A program made the translations under genes and the position numbers. The notes below the pieces were generated by a model. That model saw nothing but the letters and a program-made list of their open reading frames with translations. It was not told the origin of the DNA and did no database searches. A DNA stretch of 64,000 nucleotides from CAVVSQ01 sp963848825 (GTDB lineage Bacteria > Planctomycetota > Planctomycetia > Gemmatales > Gemmataceae): assembly GCA_963848825.1 (NCBI GenBank), contig CAWKFA010000004.1:185019-249018 (forward strand). Reading direction: 5' to 3'. This document shows, in pieces, positions 34,646-43,853 of the stretch. Positions within the stretch are counted from its first letter, which is position 1; each line of letters opens with the position of its first letter.

Positions 34646-37285
34646 ATGCCCATGTCATTGCTTTCGCTCTTCTTTTCATTTCGCGGTCGTGTCGCCCGCG
34701 GCGATTTCTGGTATGCGGTGCTTGTCATCCTGTCCGTCTTCATCGTGCTATCCATTGCCTATGATTCAGTCGTTGGCCGAACCGGGGCCTGGCTTCTTCA
34801 TGTGCCCCTTTACTGGGCGTTTTTTGCACTTGCCATCAAACGCTATCACGACATCGGCCGGTCGGGCATTTGGCTCCTTTTGCTCCTGATTCCGGTGCTG
34901 GGTCCCTTATGGGTTATCTGGTCGCTCGGCTTTCGCAAGGGAATCCAAGCTGAAAATCGTTATGGCGCCGTGCCCGGCCGTGAGGAATTCGATTACTTGG
35001 TGGTAGGTGAGTACAGTAAAGAGGACGGGACTTTCGTTGCCGATGTCACCGGACTCTATCGGGTCGAGGTGCGGAGAACTATCCGGCCCACCTCCATCGT
35101 GGAAATTCAGAAAGCCCTGACCGAGGAGAAGGGGCCCGTATCTATCGGCGGCGGGCGCTTTAGCATGGGAGGACAGATCGCCAGTTCCGGCAGCCTACAC
35201 ATCGACATGCGCGGCCTGAACCAGATTTTAAGCTTTTCGCCGGTCGAGCGCTGGGTTCGACTCCAAGCTGGCATCCGCTGGTGCGATGTCCAGCGCTTTC
35301 TCGATCCGCACGATCTGTCGGTGAAGATCATGCAAACCTATGCTAACTTCACGGTGGGAGGCTCGCTTAACGTCAACTCTCATGGCCGTTATGTCGGGCT
35401 CGGGCCGGTTATACTTTCGGTACGCTCGATATCCATGGTGTTGGCTGACGGCACCCTTCAGACTGCCAGCTCGAGCGAAAACAGCGAGCTCTTCTATGGA
35501 GCCATCGGTGGCTACGGCGGCCTCGGCGTGATCGTCGAGGCCGAACTCGATGTCGTGCCCAACAAGCGTGTGGCCTGTGTAACTGAAAAATTGCCCACGG
35601 CCGCCTACTTGGCCCATTTTCGCGCCACGGTCCGCGATAACGACAAGGCAGTATTTCACAATGCCGACCTATACCCTCCGCATTTCTCGGCAACTCTTTC
35701 GCAAACATGGCTTGAGACCGAGAAACCAGTGACACAGACAAACCGACTCATGGCTTTGCGCTCGAACTTTGTGCTGGAACGCTATTTCTTCTGGGCCATC
35801 ACGGAAACGCCTTTTGGGAAATGGCGCCGCGAGTACATCGTCGATCCGCTCCTTTTCTTTCGGCAAAAGGTCCACTGGCGCAACTACGAAGCCAGTTATG
35901 ACATCGCCGAGCTGGAGCCCTCTTCGCGAGAGCGTAAGACGTATGTGCTCCAGGAATATTTCGCGCCGGTGCACCGATTCGACGAGTTTGTACCGCGGAT
36001 GGCGGAGGTTCTGCAGCGGCATGGGGTGAACGTGATCAACGTCTCAATTCGCCACGCCCGCCCCGATTCGGGCTCCTTGTTAGCCTGGGCACGAGAGGAA
36101 GTCTTCGCCTTTGTACTTTATTACAAGCAAGGAACCGGTGAACACCATCGCAACCAGGTAGGCGTCTGGACTAGAGAACTGATTGACGCAGTCCTATCTG
36201 TCGGTGGTACCTACTACCTCCCCTATCAGCCCCACGCCACAATAGAGCAGTTTCATCGCGCTTACCCGCGTGCCAGGGAGTACTTCGCCCTGAAACGCCG
36301 GCTGGACCCTGAGTACCGCTTTCGCAATGCCCTTTGGGACAAGTATTATCCAAATGATGAAGGAAAAAAAATGAAGGATGTATCAAAAAATGAGCCTGTA
36401 AATGCCTTGTCAATTCCGGGCACGGGGGAATTCCAACGGGTATTCTCCGATGCCTATCGCACGGACCGTTTCTACCTTTTTCTGCAGAACATCTTTCATC
36501 TATTCCCCGAGGACCGATTTCACACCCTCCTCAAAGAGACCAGCGCCCGTCTACCCACTGACCAGGAGATATACCAGCAAGTCCAGGCCTCCTTACCTAC
36601 TATCAAACCTTTCCTCGCCCCGCTCACGTATGCATTGCCGGCTCTCAAGAAACAAAAACGCGAGATGCTGGCGCAGACACTAAAGCTCCTGGGGGACCGG
36701 CGGAGCTTTGATGGCTACGTCGAAATCGGCACTGTGGGACGCTACATCAGCGTCTTGCGGAAGCCCGTGAAAATCACTGGCCCGATCTTCATCGTCAACG
36801 ACGTGGCCCCAGGAAACGGTGCGGGCGACGTCATGGAGCGCGGGCAGCTACGCCATATCGGACAGTTTCTCCAGCTCGATTATAAACCGCTCGACACCAA
36901 AGGCATCGCTCCCGGTAGCATCGATCTGATTACTTGCTTTATCGGCCTACACCATGCGCCGCTAGAACAGCTCGAAAGTTTCGTCAAGTCCATCCACCGC
37001 ATCCTTCGCCCTGGTGGCATGTTCATCATGCGCGACCACGATGTCCGCGATCAAGACATGCACGTCTTCGTTTCTCTTGTGCACACTGTATTCAACCTGG
37101 GCCTGGGTGCCTCGTGGGCCGTCAATCAGCAAGAGTTTAAGCGATTCCGCTCGGTCGAAGAGTGGAGCGGGTACCTCACCCGATACGGTTTTCGCGACCA
37201 GGGGGCGCGTCTCTTGCAGCAAAATGACCCAACCGACAACACACTGATGGCGTTCGTCAAGACAGAGAAATCGGAGACATTATGA
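34646..37285 (+). CDS. DUF805 - FAD-linked oxidase - methyltransferase fusion
   Basis: Intact, 879 residues, three modules. Residues 1-115: DUF805-like membrane domain (FSFRGRVARGDFWYAVLVIL, AIKRYHDIGRSGIWLLLLLI, GLFRKG-like end) with three or four helices. About 130-565: FAD_binding_4-type oxidase, with PTSIVEIQKAL, the pyrophosphate loop VSIGGGRFSMGGQIASSG, VGGSLNVNSHGRYVGLGPVI, GAIGGYGGLGVIVEAEL, and C-terminal EYFAPVHRFDEFVPRM and LDPEYRFRNALWDKYY, as in DprE1/aldonolactone-oxidase relatives. No covalent-FAD His is seen. About 580-879: SAM-dependent methyltransferase-like domain (GYVEIGTVGRYISVL, IDLITCFIGLHHAP, IHRILRPGGMFIMRDHD). The start is ATG 34646, with an alternative at 34652. The stop overlaps the ATG of the next gene. 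The predicted site is the inner face of the cytoplasmic membrane and the substrate is probably a lipid or polyprenyl compound, both by inference. Confidence 0.85.
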   Translation: MPMSLLSLFFSFRGRVARGDFWYAVLVILSVFIVLSIAYDSVVGRTGAWLLHVPLYWAFFALAIKRYHDIGRSGIWLLLLLIPVLGPLWVIWSLGFRKGIQAENRYGAVPGREEFDYLVVGEYSKEDGTFVADVTGLYRVEVRRTIRPTSIVEIQKALTEEKGPVSIGGGRFSMGGQIASSGSLHIDMRGLNQILSFSPVERWVRLQAGIRWCDVQRFLDPHDLSVKIMQTYANFTVGGSLNVNSHGRYVGLGPVILSVRSISMVLADGTLQTASSSENSELFYGAIGGYGGLGVIVEAELDVVPNKRVACVTEKLPTAAYLAHFRATVRDNDKAVFHNADLYPPHFSATLSQTWLETEKPVTQTNRLMALRSNFVLERYFFWAITETPFGKWRREYIVDPLLFFRQKVHWRNYEASYDIAELEPSSRERKTYVLQEYFAPVHRFDEFVPRMAEVLQRHGVNVINVSIRHARPDSGSLLAWAREEVFAFVLYYKQGTGEHHRNQVGVWTRELIDAVLSVGGTYYLPYQPHATIEQFHRAYPRAREYFALKRRLDPEYRFRNALWDKYYPNDEGKKMKDVSKNEPVNALSIPGTGEFQRVFSDAYRTDRFYLFLQNIFHLFPEDRFHTLLKETSARLPTDQEIYQQVQASLPTIKPFLAPLTYALPALKKQKREMLAQTLKLLGDRRSFDGYVEIGTVGRYISVLRKPVKITGPIFIVNDVAPGNGAGDVMERGQLRHIGQFLQLDYKPLDTKGIAPGSIDLITCFIGLHHAPLEQLESFVKSIHRILRPGGMFIMRDHDVRDQDMHVFVSLVHTVFNLGLGASWAVNQQEFKRFRSVEEWSGYLTRYGFRDQGARLLQQNDPTDNTLMAFVKTEKSETL

Positions 37286-38364
37286 AACTGCGAAGGCTGT
37301 CCGTGATTTGTGTCGGTAGTGCGCTCCTTGCGCTATCGCTTCGCGCCTGGTACCACGGCGGCGAAACCGACGCCACAGCGTGGCAGGCTGAGTCGCAACG
37401 AACCGCTCACACAAGCCGTGTTCCCGCCGAACACCGTCGCTCGAGCGAGTACACTTACCTGACGATTCCCGAGTGGTATCTCGTGTGGAGCCCGGAGGAG
37501 TATGCGGATTTCCTGGCAGAGAAGCCGCCTAGCGACTTTCCCTTCCTGGGCCATCTCATGCAATTCTGGCATGGCTATGGCGAAGTATATGATGCGACGC
37601 AGAAGTATCCGTTCAATACCGACTACCACATGATGATCATGGTGATTGGCGTCAGTACGACCATTGAATACGGCTTGAAATGGGCCTACGAGAAAATAGT
37701 GGGCCGAGTCAGTGAAGCGACGATGCTGGGCGGTATGACGGACGAGGATCGTGTTGCCGCCAGCACGGCGCGCGCCTATGTCGATTTTATCAGTGTCGAA
37801 CCGTGGTACAAGTTTGACTTCATGAAACCCCTGGAGGATGTGTGGACTACGGACTTGTGGGGGCCAGACCTGATACGCAAATGGGAACGCAAATACCTTT
37901 TGACGAGCGAATATCTCGTCAAGGGATTCTACGGCTGGCTCATTAAGAAGGCTTCGGAATCCGTTTATGACGAGGAAAAACCGGTCACGGCCATTGTTCT
38001 GGATCATTTTCCGGAGGCTGCACGTAAGGAAATGCCGGAGGTGAAAGTACTCACAGAAAATACCGACGGCTCTGTGCTGCTTATCGTGCCGCGCTACCAG
38101 GCGTTCACCACGTACGCGCGACGACTGTCCAAGTTTGGGGTTAATTTTTTGGACATTGCCGGCAACGAGAGTGGGATTCTGGTAAGCGCCGTGGTCCCGG
38201 TGAACTACGATGAATCCGGTCTCACGCTGTTTCTGACGGAGCCCATTCTGACCCGACCCGGGTTGCGACGGATCATTGTAACCATCCCTGTCCGGGACCT
38301 CGCCGGGATGCTTCGCCAGCGAGATAAGCCTCCGTTCCGCTTGGAGCATATTTACGATTATTGA
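37282..38364 (+). CDS. Exported or membrane-anchored protein, partner of the oxidase fusion
   Basis: Intact, 360 residues. ATG 37282 overlaps the upstream stop (ATGA), so the two are translationally coupled. MKLRRLSVICVGSALLALSL is a signal peptide or N-terminal anchor. The body has no domain that I recognise. Notable are the aromatic-rich TIPEWYLVWSPEEYADFLAE, FPFLGHLMQFWHGYGEVYDA, STTIEYGLKWAYEKIVGRVS, FISVEPWYKFDFMKPLEDVW and a C-terminal beta-rich part (LLIVPRYQAFTTYARRLSKF). The many conserved-looking Trp/Tyr/Asp residues suggest an enzyme or ligand-binding protein outside the membrane. Its function is unknown, but co-translation argues for the same pathway as the fusion. Confidence 0.75.
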   Translation: MKLRRLSVICVGSALLALSLRAWYHGGETDATAWQAESQRTAHTSRVPAEHRRSSEYTYLTIPEWYLVWSPEEYADFLAEKPPSDFPFLGHLMQFWHGYGEVYDATQKYPFNTDYHMMIMVIGVSTTIEYGLKWAYEKIVGRVSEATMLGGMTDEDRVAASTARAYVDFISVEPWYKFDFMKPLEDVWTTDLWGPDLIRKWERKYLLTSEYLVKGFYGWLIKKASESVYDEEKPVTAIVLDHFPEAARKEMPEVKVLTENTDGSVLLIVPRYQAFTTYARRLSKFGVNFLDIAGNESGILVSAVVPVNYDESGLTLFLTEPILTRPGLRRIIVTIPVRDLAGMLRQRDKPPFRLEHIYDY

Positions 38365-38590
38365 CCATTAGCGCCGCCGCGGCCCGACCAATCTACACAA
38401 ACAGATCATCAATATGAGCGACGAGATGGCTGGGTCATAGTTCAACAGTGGCAGGCGAACCAGGAATAGCGAACAACGGGCCGGTCATTTTTTGTGGGCA
38501 GAACAGTTTGCATCTTTGAGCGGAGGACGCAATCGGACCCTTGCGCCGAAAAACCTGGTCGCCGGTAAGCCCTATTCCCGACCGCAACGC

Positions 38591-38653
38591 AAAAGGCCCG
38601 GTTAATCGCTTCGCACCGCGCGTCCTGCGTGTGCTAAAAGATTAACCGGGCCT
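38591..38653. terminator. Bidirectional hairpin terminator
   Basis: AAGGCCCGGTTAATC (from 38591) pairs with GATTAACCGGGCCTT (to 38653), a perfect 15-bp stem between two convergent genes (stops at 38364 plus and 38677 minus). It is AT-rich on both outer sides. A partial copy lies at 33.8 kb. The rest of 38365-38590 shows nothing. Confidence 0.7.
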
Positions 38654-38676
38654 TCTATTTCATCCAGACTGTTTCG

Positions 38677-40461
38677 TCATTCGAACGACGTTCCCATCTC
38701 TCGTGCCGGCAAATCCAGGAGTTCACGCCATGCTGCGGGCGTCGGTGCCGTATCCCTGCCGGTCAATTCGCGCAGGGCGGTCAGCGCCACGCGCTGGTAG
38801 GGGGACAGCGTCCCGGCCTTCGGAGTGGGGATGGTTGCCGCTTCATCGTTTGTCAGAACGCGCGTGCGGACCAGGTAGTCGAAGCGCTGCATTTCTGGCC
38901 AGGGGTTCGCATTCGCGACGGGTTGCAGGAGCGAAAAATCCTGGCGCAGATAGGTCACGTCGAGGCGGACCAGGAGGTCCTGGAGGGAGTTGCTATAGCC
39001 GTCGGACGGCGAAGGCAATGGTTGATCGGGACGGGGCACCTCGGCCGTTGTCACCTGCGTGGGGAATTCGTTGGGGACGGCAGGGGCGTGGCACATCAGG
39101 CAGTTGCGGTGATGGTTGATACGCACCAACTCTCGCATGACAGGGACCTTTTTCTCGCCCATCTCCTTCAGCGTCGGGCTACGGGGATCCGGCTCCTCCA
39201 GGAAATTCACCAGCTCTGGGACCAGGTCCGTCCGTTCCAGCCTGGTCATCGCTTCGGTAGCGCGCTTGGCCACCGCAGGCAAAGGATAACGGAGGCCACG
39301 CAGCAAGATTTCGGTGTAGTCCCTTTCACGGCGAACCTTGAGGGCGTCGATGGCCGGGTTGCGAATCTCGTCGTCGGCCGAGAAGATGGCCAGCTTGGCC
39401 AGAGCGCGTGTCGCTTCGGCATGCGAAGTGGCAGCCAGGTACTTGACCAGGCCTTTGCGCATCGCGACGGAATCGGGGGCGAGTACCTGCATGAGGGCGG
39501 CAATCCGGGCCGTAATGACATATTCGAGCTGGCACGGGTCGAGCTTGGCGTTGGCTTTGTCTTCGTCCGCACACAGCTTGGCGTATTGTTGCCAGAAGAC
39601 ATCCGGCTCCACATTCGTTTGGGCGAGCACAAGTCCAGTGAAGGTTACACTCCCATTTATCGACTGGACCACAAAATCTGTGTTAGAGGGCGCGTCTACC
39701 GGTGTCGGTGAACCCGGGGGCGGCAACGGTTCCGAAGGCGCCGCCTTGATTTCTGCCGACTGCGCATGTTTGACGGCCCCCTTGCGCACCTTTATGGCCA
39801 TTTCACTTTGCTGATTTCTGTCCAGCGCCTCCTGCAGATGAAACGCTTGCGGGGAGTTCGCTCCCTGGCCCCTTGCCTGCTTGATGGTGTTCAGCGCCTG
39901 GGTAAAGAATTGGGTGCGATCCCCTGGCATCCGGCAATTGTCGCCCATGGCGACCGGCAAGCCCGCCAGGTCGGGACGCGCGCCGAGCAGGGCTTCCATG
40001 AAGCCGTCGGCTTTCGTTCGATTTAGGTGGTTGATTTTGGCGATGGTGTGAGCAGTCTGCTTTAGTGCGTCTGGAGTTTTCGCCAGAGGTTCCTGGAACC
40101 CGACTTCCGGGACCTGGGAAATGTTATCGATCAGCCGGGGAGACGTTTGGCCGCTGCCTTTCGGCGGGATCGGTAAAAGGTCGGTCAGTGCGGTATCGGC
40201 TTTGATCGTAAACTGAAATCGAGCCGGTGGGGCTTGCGGAGGCATCATGGCAGGCACCGCCGGTGGGCGAATACGAGGAGGAATGGGCTGCGAAAAAATC
40301 TCCTTGTTGGCTGGAATGGGCGGGGGCGGACCATTTGGCGTTTGTCCACCGACGTAGCGGACGGCCATGGAACTTGCCAGCCACACAGACCCCATCAACA
40401 GGGGGAGGATGAGCATTTTGAGCGCTCGCCCTTTTTTGAAGTAGAACCTGGGATCCGCCAT
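38677..40461 (-). CDS. Membrane-anchored HEAT-repeat protein with a CxxCH motif
   Basis: Intact, 594 residues; RBS GGAGAACATC before ATG 40461. An N-terminal anchor (ALKMLILPLLMGSVWLASSM) is followed by a Pro-rich linker (NGPPPPIPANKEIFSQPIPP), a middle helical domain, and HEAT-like helical repeats (EATRALAKLAIFSADDEIRN, KRATEAMTRLERTDLVPELV). At about residue 453 is a single NCLMCHAPA, which fits a c-type haem site. No distal Met could be assigned by eye. Planctomycete genomes contain many large cytochrome-like proteins with HEAT repeats. The role may be periplasmic electron transfer or scaffolding. The haem is inferred from one motif only. Confidence 0.75.
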   Translation of the reverse strand: MADPRFYFKKGRALKMLILPLLMGSVWLASSMAVRYVGGQTPNGPPPPIPANKEIFSQPIPPRIRPPAVPAMMPPQAPPARFQFTIKADTALTDLLPIPPKGSGQTSPRLIDNISQVPEVGFQEPLAKTPDALKQTAHTIAKINHLNRTKADGFMEALLGARPDLAGLPVAMGDNCRMPGDRTQFFTQALNTIKQARGQGANSPQAFHLQEALDRNQQSEMAIKVRKGAVKHAQSAEIKAAPSEPLPPPGSPTPVDAPSNTDFVVQSINGSVTFTGLVLAQTNVEPDVFWQQYAKLCADEDKANAKLDPCQLEYVITARIAALMQVLAPDSVAMRKGLVKYLAATSHAEATRALAKLAIFSADDEIRNPAIDALKVRRERDYTEILLRGLRYPLPAVAKRATEAMTRLERTDLVPELVNFLEEPDPRSPTLKEMGEKKVPVMRELVRINHHRNCLMCHAPAVPNEFPTQVTTAEVPRPDQPLPSPSDGYSNSLQDLLVRLDVTYLRQDFSLLQPVANANPWPEMQRFDYLVRTRVLTNDEAATIPTPKAGTLSPYQRVALTALRELTGRDTAPTPAAWRELLDLPAREMGTSFE

Positions 40462-40549
40462 GATGTTCTCCTTTCAAAGATGAAAGATTGACGCTGAAAC
40501 AAGAGCGGCCGAAACCGCGTGCAAAGTGAAGGACCATTCTCCGTAATGG

Positions 40550-40655
40550 TTAACAGCCCGTTGAAAAAGGGGTCAGACCCCCTTGAAGCCAACAGAGTTT
40601 TCAACGTTCTGCAGCGTATTGAAGGGGTCTGACCCCTTTTTCAACGGGCTGTTAA
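40550..40655. repeat. Palindromic MITE/REP-like element, copy 2
   Basis: TTAACAGCCCGTTGAAAAAG then GGGTCAGACCCCC pairs with GGGGTCTGACCCCTTTTTCA then ACGGGCTGTTAA, about 32-bp arms around a centre containing TTGAAGCCAACAGA, which matches TTGAAGCGAACAGA in copy 1. It lies between divergent genes. Confidence 0.75.
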
Positions 40656-40759
40656 GGTGCGATACGATTCTAGACTTACGCGAACCAAAATTGCAAGCGT
40701 AAAGACGCGTCGTTGCTTGCGAGACCAGCGAACCACAAGAAGCCGCGTCGGCCCCTACC

Positions 40760-40905
40760 GAATTCCGTGGCCACACGTCTCAAGTCAACCAGCTGGCATT
40801 TTTGCCCAATGGCAAGACGCTCTTGTCGGCCGAAGCTAACGGGTCGGTTTTTGGTTGGAGCGTGGCCGATAAGTCGCCGCCGACCTTTGCGCACGAAATG
40901 CTGTC
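40760..40905 (+). pseudogene. WD40-repeat fragment
   Basis: EFRGHTSQVNQLAFLPNGKT then LLSAEANGSVFGWSVADKS is one typical WD40 blade (GH...V..LAF.P.G..L.S...G.V..W). It has no start, no neighbouring blades and no stop context. It is a stranded piece of a WD40 (often kinase-linked) planctomycete gene. The rest of 40462-41015 outside this and the palindromic repeat is empty. Confidence 0.55.
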
Positions 40906-41015
40906 CCAGCGCTCCAAGCCGCGGGTTCATTTTTTCTTGTTGCGTATAAATACCTGACGGGTACGATGGTCTGTTCTGTTGGTTACGTCCTTTTTCCCAA
41001 GGCCCCCCGCCATCT

Positions 41016-43853
41016 ATGCGAAGAACTCTCCAGTCTTTCAGAAAGTTTATTGGGGCTTGGTTCCGGCCGCGGCCAAAGGAGCCGGTCCGCCGCCAACCGT
41101 GTAATAGACCTCTGTGGCTGGAGTATCTCGAAGTTCGGCTGGCCCCCACCACGGGCTTATCCGGCAACAACGACCATTTATTGCAAGCCTACGGCCAAAA
41201 GCAACTCAGCTTCGAGGCCAACGTCGGTCAAACCGCGGCCCAGGTGCAATACCTGGCGCGCGGCAGCGGTTATGCCCTCTTCCTCACGTCGACAAGCGCC
41301 GTACTGAGCCTGCAAACGCCTGGTAGGCTAGGTTTCCAACCTGGCCAAATCCGTCAAGACGGAAACCTGACCTACGATGACACCGCCGTCGCCGGGGTGG
41401 CCTTGGCGATGAACCTGGTGGGAGCCAACCCGCACGCAAGAGTCACAGGCCAAGACCAGTTGCCAGACGCCAGCAATTACTTTGTCGGCAACGACGCGAG
41501 CCAGTGGCACGCCAACGTCGTCAATTATGGCCAGGTCGCCTACCAGGATGTGTATCCCGGCGTGAACTTGATTTATTATGGAAACCAGCAGCAGCTTGAA
41601 TACGATTTCGTGGTCGCTCCGGGGGCCGATCCGCGGCGCATTCGATTTGATGTGCAAGGGGCGGACAGTGTCAGTTTGGATGAGCAGGGGAACCTGGTCG
41701 TTTCGACCGCGTCGGGTGATGTTTTGGAACACGCCCCGGTGATCTACCAGGAGTTTGGCGGCGTGCGACAGGCCGTCCCTGGCCAGTTCGTGCTGCTTGG
41801 GCAGAACGAAGTCGGTTTCCAGGTTAGCGCCTACAATGCCAGCCTGCCCCTGATCATCGACCCGGTACTCACCTACAGCACCTATCTCGGTGGCAGTGCT
41901 TATGATCATGGCGCCGCCATCGCGGTTGACGCCTCGGGCGCAGCGTATATTTTAGGAACGACCGCGTCCAGCAATTTCCCCACCACAACCGGTGCCTACC
42001 AGCGCACTTCTTTTCAAGGGAGCTATGCTGTCTCCGTGACCAAGCTGAATGCGACAGGGACGGCCCTCATTTACAGCACCTTTCTCGGCAGCGGCAATGG
42101 GAATATGACCACCGGTTACGGTATCGCAGTGGACGGCTCCGGCAATGCCTACGTCACAGGCTACACCTCCAACCCCAACTTCCCCACGACGCCCGGAGCG
42201 TACCAAACGCAATATGCCGGCACGGGCACCTTCGTGACGAAACTAAATGCCACGGGTTCGGCCTTACTTTACAGCACCTTTTTGGGTCCTGACAGCACCA
42301 ATCAGCCCAACGGCATCGCAGTGGACGGCTCCGGCAACGCCTATATCACCGGTAAAACCAGCTCCACGGCGTTTCCAACCACCCCCGGCGCCTTCCAGAC
42401 AGTTTATGGCGGCGGTAACACCAATGCCTACGTGACCAAACTAAATGCCACGGGATCCGCGCTAGTCTACAGCACCTATCTGGGCGGCAATGGCGCGGAT
42501 GTCGGCTATGGCATCGCGGTCGATGGCGCCGGCAACGCCCTTGTCGCTGGCCAGACCTACTCCACCAATTTCCCCACCACCGCCGGCGCCTTCAAGAGCA
42601 GCGCCCCCAGCCCCGCCGGCAGCGGTGACGCCTTCGTCACCAAGCTGAATGCCACCGGTTCGGCATTGGTTTACAGCACCTACCTGGGCGGCAACAGTTA
42701 CGATGGGGCCAACGCCATCGCTCTGGACGCGTCCGGCAACGCCTACATCACCGGCTACACCGCTTCAACCAACTTCCCCACCACGACCGGTGCCTTCCGG
42801 ACGACTCTGGCGGGATTCCAAAGCGCCGTCGTGACCAAGCTGAACGCGACCGGTTCGGCGCTTCTTTACAGCACCTATCTGGGCGGCAGCAATACCGACT
42901 TCGGCCTCGGTATTGCCGTGGACTCCTTTGGAAATGCTTACGTCACTGGAGACAACGAGTCCACCAATTTCCCAACCACCACGGGTGCTTTCGAGACTAG
43001 CTTCAATGGCGGGGGCGACGCCTTTCTCACCAAGTTCAATGCCGCGGGTTCGGCCCTGCTTTACAGCACTTACCTCGGCCCGGTTGACGAAGGAACAAAC
43101 CTGGGCGGCGAGGGCGTCGGCATCGCGGTCGACGGCTTCGGTAGCGCTTATATAGTTGGCTACTTCGGTGCCAACTTCCCTACCACAACCGGCGCCGTTC
43201 AGACCACGATCGGGGGTGGCGCGGATGCCTTTGTCTCCAAGTTCACCTTCAACGACACCACCACAACGGTTAACGCCTCGGTCAGCGCCACGCCCGTAGG
43301 TACGGTCACTTATGGCACTCTGGTAACATTGGCGGCCACGATCGTTCCTGCCTTTGGCAGCACCGCGCCGACCGCAGGCTTCGTGGATTTCCGAGATGGC
43401 GCTATTGATCTGGGCCTGAGTTCAACGGAAACCACTTCGGGAAGCAATGCCGTATTCACGCTGGTCACCACACCGAATCAATTGCAAGTTCTTCTGGGCA
43501 ACGGCGGGCTCCATACAATCACGGCGGTATATTCATCAGGTATTGGCTTCAATAGCAGCACAGGCACACTCGCCGGTGGGTTGAAGGTCACCCCCGCGCC
43601 CTCACGATCTCGGCGACGACCAATACGAAAACGTATAACGCGACGATGGCCGCGACGGCAGTGCCGACGGTCTCCGGGCTCGTTGCAGGCGACACCGCGA
43701 CGGGACTGGTCGAGGTCTACAACGACCGGAATACGGGATCGAATAAAACGCTGTCCGTCAGCGCCTACACGATCAATAATGGCAGCGGCGGCGGGGACTA
43801 CGTCATCACCACCGTGGCCAATACAACTGGTGCGATCACGGCAGCGCCCCTGA
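41016..43853 (+). CDS. Giant surface protein 2, N-terminal part: SBBP propeller, Ig
   Basis: First piece of a gene spanning 41016-51290 (about 3,420 codons across some eight frameshifts). A basic N-terminus leads to LWLEYLEVRLAPTTGLSGNN, a variant of the export signature. Residues about 55-280 form the beta domain that often precedes such propellers (FEANVGQTAAQVQYLARGSG, YPGVNLIYYGNQQQLEYDFV). Residues about 285-740 are nine or so SBBP repeats (LTYSTYLGGSAYDHGAAIAV DASG-AYI-G type, each ending NFPTTTGA-Q). A Big_3-like Ig domain follows. After about 43600 the frame is out of phase and the MBG array continues in the next piece. Confidence 0.85.
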   Translation: MRRTLQSFRKFIGAWFRPRPKEPVRRQPCNRPLWLEYLEVRLAPTTGLSGNNDHLLQAYGQKQLSFEANVGQTAAQVQYLARGSGYALFLTSTSAVLSLQTPGRLGFQPGQIRQDGNLTYDDTAVAGVALAMNLVGANPHARVTGQDQLPDASNYFVGNDASQWHANVVNYGQVAYQDVYPGVNLIYYGNQQQLEYDFVVAPGADPRRIRFDVQGADSVSLDEQGNLVVSTASGDVLEHAPVIYQEFGGVRQAVPGQFVLLGQNEVGFQVSAYNASLPLIIDPVLTYSTYLGGSAYDHGAAIAVDASGAAYILGTTASSNFPTTTGAYQRTSFQGSYAVSVTKLNATGTALIYSTFLGSGNGNMTTGYGIAVDGSGNAYVTGYTSNPNFPTTPGAYQTQYAGTGTFVTKLNATGSALLYSTFLGPDSTNQPNGIAVDGSGNAYITGKTSSTAFPTTPGAFQTVYGGGNTNAYVTKLNATGSALVYSTYLGGNGADVGYGIAVDGAGNALVAGQTYSTNFPTTAGAFKSSAPSPAGSGDAFVTKLNATGSALVYSTYLGGNSYDGANAIALDASGNAYITGYTASTNFPTTTGAFRTTLAGFQSAVVTKLNATGSALLYSTYLGGSNTDFGLGIAVDSFGNAYVTGDNESTNFPTTTGAFETSFNGGGDAFLTKFNAAGSALLYSTYLGPVDEGTNLGGEGVGIAVDGFGSAYIVGYFGANFPTTTGAVQTTIGGGADAFVSKFTFNDTTTTVNASVSATPVGTVTYGTLVTLAATIVPAFGSTAPTAGFVDFRDGAIDLGLSSTETTSGSNAVFTLVTTPNQLQVLLGNGGLHTITAVYSSGIGFNSSTGTLAGGLKVTPAPSRSRRRPIRKRITRRWPRRQCRRSPGSLQATPRRDWSRSTTTGIRDRIKRCPSAPTRSIMAAAAGTTSSPPWPIQLVRSRQRP

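Noticed and set aside
37333..38349. Minus-strand frame of 338 codons opposite the exported partner protein
   Set aside because: The plus-strand gene has a start overlap with the fusion gene and a signal sequence; the antisense product has no recognisable feature.
41880..43240. Regularly spaced repeats that could suggest a CRISPR array
   Set aside because: The units are about 150-190 bases, encode SBBP protein repeats in frame, and lack short identical repeats with unique spacers.
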